Part shown: piece by piece, positions 1-9,040 of the stretch
Numbering within the stretch: position 1 is the stretch's first letter
Layout of the letters: every line of letters starts with the position of its first letter
Source of the DNA: Patescibacteria group bacterium
GTDB lineage: Bacteria; Patescibacteriota; Minisyncoccia; UBA6257; GWB1-50-10
NCBI GenBank assembly: GCA_030017555.1
Contig: JASEIC010000003.1
Coordinates: 1-53,556, forward strand
DNA length: 53,556 bases
Direction: 5' to 3'
Translations under genes and position numbers: made by a program
The notes under the pieces: generated by a model
Database searches by the model: none
What the model was told of the DNA's origin: nothing
What the model saw: the letters and a program-made list of their open reading frames with translations, nothing else

Positions 1-2
1 AT

Positions 3-995
3 GGCCAGGATGTTATTATTTCATCCGGTCCGACCTTGACTGTTGCCGTTGATTCAGCGACTCCATCAGCGAAGCAAATGGTTATGAGCACGATCGATAA
101 TTCGGTTTTTGCTGTTCGTTTGAGCGCAAACAACGTTGAAAATATTAAAGTCACTGATCTTTCATTCTTAGACACGATTACCGGCAATACTGCTGGCAGA
201 ACTTCGTTCAAGGATATGAAGGTTTATGATGGCGCGTCTTTTGTTGGTCCAAGAACTCCGACAATTGCTGGTACGACAACTTCAACCGTGCCATTCAGTT
301 TCACTACTCCGATTATTGTTCCTAAAAACGGTTCCAAGACTTTGGTCTTGAAAGGCGACTTAGGCACATATGATGAAGGCGCGATTTCTGGTTCAGGCCA
401 TACTTGGAGCATTAATGCCACTTCAACAGATGTGACAGCTTATGGTGAGTCTTCAAATAATTCAGCGGTTGTGAGCTTTAGCGGCACAGTTGGCGGCAGC
501 GCTATGACTGTTTATCGCACCAAACTTAGCTTGACTGCCAGTTTGCTTGGCGCGGCCACAGGCCGATCACGAGCCTCGGTTGATGATTTAGCGACTGTTA
601 ACTGGACTGCGAATTCCGCATATCAAGTTCTTTTAGGCACAGTATCCATTAAATTCAATGGTTTTGCGGTTTCAAATGGTTCACCTAATTTTACGGTTGA
701 TCTTTTGAAATCTGATGGCACTGCTTTTGGCGGTTCAACCGAAACTTGTTCGCCGGGCGCGGGCAATTCTTGCTCTGTGACCTTTAGTCCGCAGTTTACG
801 ATTTCCTCTGGCGCGACGCAGGGTACGAAAGTTCGGGTTAATTCTTCGAGCTTCTATGATGTTGCGTACGGTCAAGGACTTTCTGTTTTGATTAACGCCG
901 CAAGTGATATTGCTTGGAATGATGGCGTAATTGGTGGTATTGGCCTTGAAGCGAGTGCAGTTCCGTTTACTCTTGCTAACACGAGTTACGAATAA
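3..995 (+). CDS. C-terminal part of an exported/surface beta-rich Ser/Thr-rich protein, 5' truncated by the window edge
   Basis: Frame 3 is open from base 3 (GQDVIISSGPTLTVAVDS...) into the listed 36-995 ORF; low-complexity T/S/G/N-rich sequence. Confidence 0.7.
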   Translation, partial: GQDVIISSGPTLTVAVDSATPSAKQMVMSTIDNSVFAVRLSANNVENIKVTDLSFLDTITGNTAGRTSFKDMKVYDGASFVGPRTPTIAGTTTSTVPFSFTTPIIVPKNGSKTLVLKGDLGTYDEGAISGSGHTWSINATSTDVTAYGESSNNSAVVSFSGTVGGSAMTVYRTKLSLTASLLGAATGRSRASVDDLATVNWTANSAYQVLLGTVSIKFNGFAVSNGSPNFTVDLLKSDGTAFGGSTETCSPGAGNSCSVTFSPQFTISSGATQGTKVRVNSSSFYDVAYGQGLSVLINAASDIAWNDGVIGGIGLEASAVPFTLANTSYE

Positions 996-1031
996 TAATT
1001 TCCTGATCCTTGAACAGGAATTCCTTAATAG

Positions 1032-1067
1032 GAATCAAAAACCGCCTTTCGGGGCGGTTTTTGATTC
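1032..1067 (+). terminator. Intrinsic terminator, bidirectional hairpin
   Basis: Perfect inverted repeat gaatcaaaaaccgcc-tttcgg-ggcggtttttgattc after the stop at 995. Confidence 0.85.
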
Positions 1068-1121
1068 ACTTATAAGCTGATATTGCTGATTAATACTGAT
1101 TTTTAAGAACGTTTTCTATCT

Positions 1122-1153
1122 CTTCAAAATCTTCCATATGGAAGATTTTGAAG
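1122..1153. repeat. Perfect 32-bp palindrome CTTCAAAATCTTCCATATGGAAGATTTTGAAG, 3' of the PaaX/Cas2-like gene
   Basis: Direct reading; self-complementary throughout. Confidence 0.95.
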
Positions 1154-1180
1154 AAACCCTTTTTCTACCACAGAATCAAA

Positions 1181-1711
1181 CTATTTATTTGAAGTTGTAA
1201 ACCGCTTAAAATGACGTTTTATATCCTCGTCGTTTTCTAAAAATTCTACCAACATTATTTTGCAATACTGGTTTATTTCTAAATCCACCAATAATTTCCA
1301 GAATTTTTCCGCTAAATAATCGGGGTAGATCCAAACGCTTTTTTGAAGTTGATAAAAACCTAAATCTTTAAGCAAACTTCTTAATATGTAGCGCTTTTTA
1401 TCAAAATTCACAGGCACGTCAAAAGTCACGAGCCGCCATTTTCCATCCCACGATTTGATATTTTTAAACTCGTCTTTAATAACTAATCGGTCAAAGAACA
1501 TGATTCCTTTTTTCGTAACTAAAAATTTCCCGTCTTGTTTCGTAATAAGACTATTTTTAATAAATCTATTGAGGCTTTGTCGGAGATATTTATTCTTTTG
1601 ACGATTTTTAAGAAACTCGTTGATAAGTGTTTCGGTTACGGTTTTAGCGCCAGCAAAAAATAGACCCCATTCCTTTATGTGTTGCCGCGCATCAATGGAA
1701 GTTTTTGCCAT
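1181..1711 (-). CDS. PaaX/Cas2-fold protein: wHTH-like N-terminus plus Cas2-like C-terminal domain
   Basis: Motif WDGKWRLVTFDVP...RSLLKDLGFYQLQKSVWIYP, as in PaaX C-terminal/Cas2-like families; shared with the ORF at 52489. Confidence 0.7.
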   Translation of the reverse strand: MAKTSIDARQHIKEWGLFFAGAKTVTETLINEFLKNRQKNKYLRQSLNRFIKNSLITKQDGKFLVTKKGIMFFDRLVIKDEFKNIKSWDGKWRLVTFDVPVNFDKKRYILRSLLKDLGFYQLQKSVWIYPDYLAEKFWKLLVDLEINQYCKIMLVEFLENDEDIKRHFKRFTTSNK

Positions 1712-1712
1712 A

Positions 1713-1744
1713 CTTCAAATTTTACCATATGGAAGATTTTGAGG
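1713..1744. repeat. Second, imperfect copy (28/32) of the 32-bp palindrome, abutting the start codon of the 1181-1711 gene
   Basis: cttcaaattttaccatatggaagattttgagg aligned without gaps to 1122-1153. Confidence 0.9.
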
Positions 1745-1903
1745 AAAGTCATTATGCTATCGTCTCAAAAGTGCCTGCGGAGCGCAAACAAAATTGGGTG
1801 CGGTTATAAATTAACTTTGTTTTTTAGCATATTTTTATTATACTAATCAGTACAAATCCGTCTAAGTCCGCATTAATCAGCGTCCAATTAATAGCGATTA
1901 CTT

Positions 1904-4213
1904 ATGCCTACTGAATCAAAATTAGTTAAATTTATTAAATTCGGTTTGTATTTAGTGCTTTTCACGCCATTTGTTTTTGGGCATAGTTTTATGTATCCGT
2001 TTATCTCTCTCAAGGTTTTTATTTTTCAATTTTTAGTTGAGGTAATTTTCGCTTTATGGCTCGCGCTTATTATCTTTTATAAAGAATATCGGCCGAAAAT
2101 CACAATGATTCGGCTCGCGTTTTTAATTTTTCTTGCCGTGATTTTTCTATCCTCGGTTTTTGGCATTGATTTTCACCGTTCGCTTTGGTCAACTCAAGCT
2201 CGCTCAATCGGTTTTATTGCTTTGGTTCATTTCGCGGCGCTGTTTTTCATACTTTCAAGTCTTGGCAGGTATTTGGATTTGAAAAAATATTTTACTGTAT
2301 CATTTTTTGTAAGTTCAATCATCAGTTTAATGACAATTCTTGTTAGTTTTAAATTGTTCGGCACAGATTCTTTTTTAGGCCAAAGTAGTATTCGGCCCGG
2401 CACTTTTTTCGGCAATCCTTCTTTTCTGGCGGCTTATCTTTTGCCTCATATTTTTATTGGTTTTTGGCTTTTAGTTGAAAATAAGGGGTTAAGGTTGCGT
2501 TTTTTGAAGTTTTCTTTGTTAGGGCTCGGTATTATTTTAACTATTGTTGCGCTTTTTATAACGCAGACGCGCGGGGCGATTTTAGGATTGGGGGCTGGGC
2601 TTGTTGCCCTTCTGATTTATTTTTCTTTTTCTAGAAAGGTACGCCTGCCTGCCGAAGTTTTAACGAAGGCGGGGATAGATACGGATAATTATCCGTATAA
2701 ATCCGCTAAAATCCGTATAAATCCGCGTCTTATTTCGATTGTATTGTTGACCTTGATTGTATTATTCAGCACGGCATTTGTCTTTACGCGCAATATTGAA
2801 ATATGGCAAAAAATTCCCGGGGTTAGCCGTTTTGCCGATTTAACGAAATTAAAAACAGGAAATGAACCGCGGCTTATTACTTGGAGTATTGCGTGGAAGT
2901 CGTTTTTATCTCGGCCGATATTGGGTTATGGGTTTGAGAATTTTAAATATCCTTTCGACCGCTATTATGATCCGAAACTGCTCCGTTTTAATTTTGAGGA
3001 AACTTATTTTGACAAGCCGCACAATGTTTTGTTTGAATATTTGGTTAACGGCGGCATGGTTGTTTTTTTGTCTTATGTTTTTTTGTTTTTTGCTTTATTT
3101 TTTGCGATGTTTCGTTCTAAATTATTAAATCGATTTTTGCCGTTTGGCATTGGATTAGTAATCGCATATATTGTTCAAAATTTGTTTCTTTTTGATACTT
3201 TCGGCTCCTATTTAGTGTTTTTTGTTGTCGCGGCTTTTATTGATTCGGTTTACGCGCAAGAAAAAAAGGGAGTATCGGAAAAATATGTTGTTGATGCGCC
3301 AAAATATCTAAAACCGGCATTCTTAATAATTTTTATTTTTTTATCTTTAATTCCAATTTATTTTTTAAATTACCGTTCGGTTTATGCTAACAATAAGCAG
3401 TATTGGGGTTTGAATTATTTTTTGAATCGTTTGTCGCAAGACGCGCTTGATTCTTATTTTTTGGCATTGACGACGCCTAATCCTTATCTTAATGAAGCGA
3501 GAAAAGACCTTGCCAATAATATTTCAGAAATATACATGCAGGGCATTGAAATACCGGAAATTGAAAAAGTTTCAGCAAAAGCAATGGAAGAATTTGCCAA
3601 AGCAATCAGAAAATCGCCCAATGATTATTTTCTACGCGTTAATTTTGCCGATTTAGCGGCGGTTTTTTATGTTTTTGATGAAGATTATTTAAAATTAGCC
3701 GAAGAGCAATTAAATTTAGCGTTTAAATTAAGTCCTAATCGGCAACAAGTTTATTATTCATTGGCTAAATTAAAAACAATAAAAGGCGATTTAAATAGCG
3801 CCAAAGCGCTTATGGAAAAGGCCGTTGCTCTTGACCCGAAAGCGCCCGATCCGCATATTTATTATGGTTTTGTTCTTTTGAAATCAGGAGACGAAGTAAA
3901 AGGTTTTGAAGAAATTGAAAAAGCCAAAGCTTTAGGTTGGCAGCCTAAGTCGGCTAATGACACGAGAATCCTCGCTAATTATTATGGCGAAGCCGGGAAT
4001 TATAAAGAAGCTATTTATTGGTATTTAGAAGCCATTGGAAGGAATCGAAGGGATTTAGAATCTTGGTTAAAATTAGGCATAGTTTATTTTTATAACGGTG
4101 AAAAAGACAAAGCGCGCGAAGCTATAAAGTTAGTGCTTGATGAAAAGCCGGATTTTAGAAATTCGCCCAATTTTGATTTTGTAAAACCAGTTGTTGAAAG
4201 TTTAGGACTGTAG
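1904..4213 (+). CDS. O-antigen ligase family (Wzy_C) membrane protein with C-terminal TPR domain
   Basis: Multi-TM; TQTRGAILGL, GYGFENF, PHNVLFEYLVNGG motifs; C-terminal TPRs. Confidence 0.8.
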   Translation: MPTESKLVKFIKFGLYLVLFTPFVFGHSFMYPFISLKVFIFQFLVEVIFALWLALIIFYKEYRPKITMIRLAFLIFLAVIFLSSVFGIDFHRSLWSTQARSIGFIALVHFAALFFILSSLGRYLDLKKYFTVSFFVSSIISLMTILVSFKLFGTDSFLGQSSIRPGTFFGNPSFLAAYLLPHIFIGFWLLVENKGLRLRFLKFSLLGLGIILTIVALFITQTRGAILGLGAGLVALLIYFSFSRKVRLPAEVLTKAGIDTDNYPYKSAKIRINPRLISIVLLTLIVLFSTAFVFTRNIEIWQKIPGVSRFADLTKLKTGNEPRLITWSIAWKSFLSRPILGYGFENFKYPFDRYYDPKLLRFNFEETYFDKPHNVLFEYLVNGGMVVFLSYVFLFFALFFAMFRSKLLNRFLPFGIGLVIAYIVQNLFLFDTFGSYLVFFVVAAFIDSVYAQEKKGVSEKYVVDAPKYLKPAFLIIFIFLSLIPIYFLNYRSVYANNKQYWGLNYFLNRLSQDALDSYFLALTTPNPYLNEARKDLANNISEIYMQGIEIPEIEKVSAKAMEEFAKAIRKSPNDYFLRVNFADLAAVFYVFDEDYLKLAEEQLNLAFKLSPNRQQVYYSLAKLKTIKGDLNSAKALMEKAVALDPKAPDPHIYYGFVLLKSGDEVKGFEEIEKAKALGWQPKSANDTRILANYYGEAGNYKEAIYWYLEAIGRNRRDLESWLKLGIVYFYNGEKDKAREAIKLVLDEKPDFRNSPNFDFVKPVVESLGL

Positions 4214-4231
4214 TAAAATTTATCGTATTAT

Positions 4232-5650
4232 TTGCTGATGTCAATAGATTTTTTCAAAATTTCAAAATTCTTCCTGTATTTAGTTCCTCTTTGCGTAGTG
4301 GTTGTTTCAACTGCGACCTTATTTCCTTTTATTGTAGGTAAATATGTTTGGTTTCGGACGGCCATTGATCTCGCGTTTATCTTTTTTTTGCTAGGGCTTT
4401 TACTTTTACAAGAAGAAGCCAAAGAGCACGAAAACCGCTTGCGTAAAATTTTTAGTTCTCCGCTTACAATAATAATTTCGCTTTTTGTTCTTTTTTTTAT
4501 TTTAGCCGGATTTTTTGGTATTGATCCCTCTGCTTCTTTCTGGTCGAATTTTGAACGCGGCGAAGGCGGACTTCAGATTTTACATCTTTATGTTTTCTTT
4601 TTGCTTCTTTGCACTTTGTTTAAAAGAGAAAACTGGCTGACTTTATTCCGGGTTTCTCTTTTCGCGGCCGTGTTTTTGATATTATACGGAATTGCTGCTA
4701 CCGCTTTAATCGGCGGTTTTGTCGGGACTTTTCATGATCAAGGCGGTAAACTGATTGCGGATTCTTTTTTGGGTAGGCTTAACGTAGCTCGATTTCAGGG
4801 CAGTCTTGGCAATCCAGCTTACGTGGGTGTGTATTTGATCTTTATTATGTTTTACGCGCTTTACTTATTTACTGAAACTAAAGCGCGATGGCGAAAAAAT
4901 TTTTTAGTAGCGCTTTTGATTTTTTACTTTTTGTTTTTTTGGCTTGCTCAAACAAGAGGTGTCTTTCTTGGTTTGTTCGCGGCAATTTTTGCCGGAGTAG
5001 TTTATTTTATTTTTTCTTCCCGAGGCAGATTAAAAAAATGGGGGATCGGCATATTGGCGTTTTTTGTTGCAGTTACAAGTATTTTATTTTATTTCCGCGA
5101 TACTAGTTTTATAAATAATCTGCCCGGTAGCCGCGTTTTTCAAATTTCGCTAACAGAAGAAACGGCTCAAACCAGATTGTGGACTTGGGGTTCGGCTCTC
5201 AAAGGCTGGAAAGAACGGCCGATTTTAGGTTGGGGACCGGAAAATTTTAGCGTTGTTTTTGATAAGTATTTTGATACTCGTCATTTTTCGCCGGATAAAA
5301 AATCAGAAACTTGGTTTGATCGGGCTCACAGTATTTATTTTGATTATTTAACCGAAACCGGCATTTTAGGATATTTGAGTTTTGTCGGAATTTTTGTAGT
5401 TCTTTATGTGCTTATTTTAAGACGGCGAAAAACAATTGAACGCACAGATTCCAAACTAAAGATAAATAAAGAAATAATTAGTTTTCAGAATCTTAGTTTG
5501 GGTCAAAAATCATTAATTTTTGCAATACCTTTTGCGTATCTTGTTCAGGGCATCGTGCTTTTTGATATTTTACCGACCTATCTTAATTTATTTTTATTTT
5601 TAGCTTTTGCTAATTTTCATTTTACTAACGTAATAAAACAAAATGATTAA
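4232..5650 (+). CDS. O-antigen ligase family membrane protein, paralogue of the preceding gene
   Basis: AQTRGVFLGL, GWGPENF, AHSIYFDYLTETG motifs; multi-TM. Confidence 0.8.
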   Translation: MLMSIDFFKISKFFLYLVPLCVVVVSTATLFPFIVGKYVWFRTAIDLAFIFFLLGLLLLQEEAKEHENRLRKIFSSPLTIIISLFVLFFILAGFFGIDPSASFWSNFERGEGGLQILHLYVFFLLLCTLFKRENWLTLFRVSLFAAVFLILYGIAATALIGGFVGTFHDQGGKLIADSFLGRLNVARFQGSLGNPAYVGVYLIFIMFYALYLFTETKARWRKNFLVALLIFYFLFFWLAQTRGVFLGLFAAIFAGVVYFIFSSRGRLKKWGIGILAFFVAVTSILFYFRDTSFINNLPGSRVFQISLTEETAQTRLWTWGSALKGWKERPILGWGPENFSVVFDKYFDTRHFSPDKKSETWFDRAHSIYFDYLTETGILGYLSFVGIFVVLYVLILRRRKTIERTDSKLKINKEIISFQNLSLGQKSLIFAIPFAYLVQGIVLFDILPTYLNLFLFLAFANFHFTNVIKQND

Positions 5651-6248
5651 GAAAATTGTTATTATTATTCTTATTATTCTTGCCGTAGCTGCGATTTTTT
5701 TTGGTTCTTATCTGCCTTATCAAAAAGCGCAGCTTTTTATTAACGCGTATAGGGCCTTGGGTTCAAGCCAGCAGTTTAGTTTTGATGATTTCAAAACTAT
5801 TTTTGACCGGGCGCTTAATTTTTATTCTCCGGTTGGGCAAGAAGAAGAAGTAAGATTTTTAGGCAATCAAATTCTCGATTTAGTTCAAAGAAAACCGCCA
5901 GAGGAAATTCTTAAAAAGCTGCAAATTTACGCGGAAGAAACAATCGGGATAAGCATTCGAGATTCAAGGGGTTTAAATTATACCCAAAATTTTTTGATTT
6001 TGGGCGGAATTTATCAAATGAGCTGGTCTTTTTATAAAAATCCGGCAGATTTAGAAAAAGCCATATCTTATTACGAATCCGGATTGAAATTAAGTCCGGA
6101 TCGGCCACAATTTCTTTTTGCGCTTTTTGATCTTTACCGGGCAAGCGGGCGCAATGAAGACGTTAAGCCTGTTGGTGAAAAAATTATGAAGTTCTGGCCC
6201 AGCAGTTTCCAGCCGCTTGTTGATGTTAAGCCGGCTAATGAGAAATGA
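5643..6248 (+). CDS. Membrane-anchored TPR-like protein
   Basis: N-terminal TM, C-terminal TPR-like helices; overlaps the upstream ligase stop. Confidence 0.55.
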   Translation: MIKKIVIIILIILAVAAIFFGSYLPYQKAQLFINAYRALGSSQQFSFDDFKTIFDRALNFYSPVGQEEEVRFLGNQILDLVQRKPPEEILKKLQIYAEETIGISIRDSRGLNYTQNFLILGGIYQMSWSFYKNPADLEKAISYYESGLKLSPDRPQFLFALFDLYRASGRNEDVKPVGEKIMKFWPSSFQPLVDVKPANEK

Positions 6249-6303
6249 GCCAAATAACGAATATAATTGACAGAAAGATAAATGTGATTTAAAATCGATA
6301 TGT

Positions 6304-7326
6304 ATGAAGAAAGCTTTAATTACGGGCATCACCGGGCAGGACGGCAGTTATTTAGCCGAACTTTTATTATCAAAAGGTTATGAGGTTCACGGGATAATTC
6401 GTCGCACTTCAACTTTTAATACTTCCCGGATTGATCATATTTTTCAAAATGTGCACGATAATGATCGACGCGTCTTTCTCCATTACGGCGATTTGGCAGA
6501 TGCTAATACTATTAGAAAATTAATTTATCAAATTCAGCCAGACGAGATTTACCATTTAGGCGCCCAATCTCATGTGCGAGTAAGCTTTGATATTCCCGAG
6601 TATACCGCCAATATTACGGGCTTGGGGACATTGAGAGTTTTGGAGGCTATTAAAGATTTTCAAGACCATACCGGCAAGAAAATAAAATTTTATCAAGCAA
6701 GTTCTTCGGAGATGTTTGGCGCAACGCCGCCGCCGCAAAACGAAAATTCTCCTTTTTTGCCGCGTAGTCCTTATGGCGCATCGAAAGCTTTCGCTTATTA
6801 TACAACCAGAAATTATCGTGATGCTTATGGCATTTTTGCCGTAAATGGAATTCTTTTTAATCATGAGTCGCCGCGAAGAGGTGAAACCTTTGTTACTCGA
6901 AAAATTACTCGCGGTATTGCAAGGATTTTAAAAGGTTTAGATAAGAAAATTTATTTAGGCAATTTAGATGCGCGGCGTGATTGGGGTTATGCGCCGGAAT
7001 ATTGCGAAGCAATGTATTTGATGCTACAACAGCCAAAACCCGAAGATTTTGTTATTGGTACCGGCAAATCTCATTCTGTCCGTGATTTTGTAGAAGCCGC
7101 TTTTAAGTTGGTTGGTATTAATAATTGGAAAGATTATATTGGCATTGATTCAAAATATTATCGGCCAACTGAGGTAGAACATTTAATCGCCGATACATCA
7201 AAAGCGAAACAAAAACTTGGCTGGGAAGCCAAAACAAAATTTGAAGACTTGGTGAAGTTAATGATGAAACACGATCTTGAAAAACAGGGTCTTCACGATT
7301 ATTCGTCAAAAATCAGTCTTGAATAA
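6304..7326 (+). CDS. gmd: GDP-mannose 4,6-dehydratase
   Basis: [63 protein letters not shown]. Confidence 0.95.
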   Translation: MKKALITGITGQDGSYLAELLLSKGYEVHGIIRRTSTFNTSRIDHIFQNVHDNDRRVFLHYGDLADANTIRKLIYQIQPDEIYHLGAQSHVRVSFDIPEYTANITGLGTLRVLEAIKDFQDHTGKKIKFYQASSSEMFGATPPPQNENSPFLPRSPYGASKAFAYYTTRNYRDAYGIFAVNGILFNHESPRRGETFVTRKITRGIARILKGLDKKIYLGNLDARRDWGYAPEYCEAMYLMLQQPKPEDFVIGTGKSHSVRDFVEAAFKLVGINNWKDYIGIDSKYYRPTEVEHLIADTSKAKQKLGWEAKTKFEDLVKLMMKHDLEKQGLHDYSSKISLE

Positions 7327-7350
7327 GATAGTTCTCTCTGATTTGTTAGT

Positions 7351-7869
7351 ATGATAAGCATAAAACCAGGGTTCAAAATTAAGGAACCAAAAAATAAAAA
7401 AAATTTAGTTATAGGCGATAATGGTTTTTTACCATCCGTTACATATAAAAAGATTTTTGCCGTCATACCCATTGTTTGTGTTGATGTGGTTGTAAAACAT
7501 AAAAATAAAGCTCTGCTGTGTAAAAGAACAAATAAGCCGGGGCAAGGAAAATTATTTTTGCCGGGCGGAAGAGTTTTTAAAAATGAATATTTAAAAAAAG
7601 CGGTTGTTCGTAAAACTTTTGAGGAGCTCGGCATAAGGGCTAAGCAGTCCGATTTTAAGTTTTTAACAATTTCCGAAGGAATATTTAAAGGTTCGCAAAT
7701 AGGCGGTTCAATGCATAATATTAATACTGTTTATTTGATTGAATTTAAAAAAAAACCGGTTATAAATTTTGATAAAACACAAACTTCAAAAATTGTGTGG
7801 GTTCGTAAGATTAATGATAAATTACACCCGTCCGTGAAAAGATCATTAAAAGCAGCAGGTTTAAAATAA
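7351..7869 (+). CDS. NUDIX hydrolase, GDP-mannose mannosyl hydrolase (Gmm)-like
   Basis: LPGGRVFKNEYLKKAVVRKTFEELGI: Nudix box lacking the canonical REU glutamate, as in Gmm. Confidence 0.75.
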   Translation: MISIKPGFKIKEPKNKKNLVIGDNGFLPSVTYKKIFAVIPIVCVDVVVKHKNKALLCKRTNKPGQGKLFLPGGRVFKNEYLKKAVVRKTFEELGIRAKQSDFKFLTISEGIFKGSQIGGSMHNINTVYLIEFKKKPVINFDKTQTSKIVWVRKINDKLHPSVKRSLKAAGLK

Positions 7870-7870
7870 A

Positions 7871-9040
7871 ATGATAAAGCTAATAAAATCAACATTTTAT
7901 AATGAAGAACTAACCAAAAAAGAATTGGTTGATTTTATCAAATTTGCAACTCAATTAAGCTTTGGTTCGGAGTGTGAAAAATTTGAAAATAATTTTGCCA
8001 AATATCAAGGAAGGAAATACTGTACTTTTTTTAATAGCGGAAGTTCCGCCAATCTCGCGCTTATTCAAGCTCTTTTGAATCTTGGAAAGTTAAAAAAGGG
8101 AGATACAGTTGGTTTTTCCGCGCTTACTTGGGCAACTAATGTTATGCCGTTTATCCAACTCGGCCTCAATCCCGTTCCGGCCGACGTTGAGATAGATACT
8201 TTGAATGTTTCAAGCGCAAAACTTAAAAAAGTCCTTTTAGCTATTCCTCTTAAAGCGTTTTTTCTGACAAATCTTTTGGGCTTTTGCGATGATATAGATG
8301 AAATATGGCGTTTATGCAAAGAGAAAAAAATAATTTTGATAGAAGATAACTGTGAGTCTCTTGGTACTGTATATAAAGGAAAAAAACTTGGAAATTTTGG
8401 CCTTGCTGGCACATTTTCTTTTTTTGTTGGCCATCATATGTCTATGATTGAAGGCGGGGCCGTCTGCACCGATGATGAAGAATTGGCCAATATGCTTAGA
8501 ATGGTGAGAGCTCATGGTTGGGATAGGCACCTTAATACCGAGGCGCAAAGCAAGCTGCGTGGGCAGTTTGGCGTTGACGATTTTTATGCCCGTTATTCCT
8601 TTTATGATCTCGCGTACAATTTAAGGCCGACCGAGATAAATGGTTTTTTGGGGAATATTCAGTTGCGATATCTTGACGAAATAGTGACGAAAAGGAAAGA
8701 CAATTTTATTGAATTAGCTGATTTTATTTATGGCAATAAAAATAAATTTTTGCCGATAAAATTTAATCATATTGATTTGATTTCAAATTTTGCCGTGCCT
8801 ATTTTATGCAGAACAAAAGCCATAAAAGAAGAGTTAATTAAAAAATGCGAAGGAAAAATAGAAATAAGGCCTATTGTCGGCGGTGACATAACTAAACAGC
8901 CATTTTTTAAAAAATATAATCCGGACACGGATTTTTCATGTTTGAATGCCGGGTTTATCCACGAAAATGGATTTTACTTCGGAAATAATCCGGAATTAAC
9001 AAACTCAGAAATACAGGAAATAAAAAATGTTTTTCAATAA
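7871..9040 (+). CDS. DegT/DnrJ/EryC1/StrS-fold PLP enzyme, 3-dehydrase type (ColD/RfbH-like)
   Basis: DNCESLG and FSFFVGHHMSMIEGGAV: His where aminotransferases have the Schiff-base Lys. Confidence 0.75.
   Translation: MIKLIKSTFYNEELTKKELVDFIKFATQLSFGSECEKFENNFAKYQGRKYCTFFNSGSSANLALIQALLNLGKLKKGDTVGFSALTWATNVMPFIQLGLNPVPADVEIDTLNVSSAKLKKVLLAIPLKAFFLTNLLGFCDDIDEIWRLCKEKKIILIEDNCESLGTVYKGKKLGNFGLAGTFSFFVGHHMSMIEGGAVCTDDEELANMLRMVRAHGWDRHLNTEAQSKLRGQFGVDDFYARYSFYDLAYNLRPTEINGFLGNIQLRYLDEIVTKRKDNFIELADFIYGNKNKFLPIKFNHIDLISNFAVPILCRTKAIKEELIKKCEGKIEIRPIVGGDITKQPFFKKYNPDTDFSCLNAGFIHENGFYFGNNPELTNSEIQEIKNVFQ

Noticed and set aside
224-421. Antisense and nested ORFs in the supplied track (e.g. 224-421, 2862-3128, 30863-31168, 45174-45365)
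   Set aside because: They lie inside well-supported CDSs in other frames and lack recognisable motifs or plausible translation signals
1741-1750. gaggaaagtc, as the start of RNase P RNA (GAGGAAAGTCCGGGC)
   Set aside because: Only the first 10 nt match; the rest of the RNase P fold is absent and the motif is part of the palindrome copy
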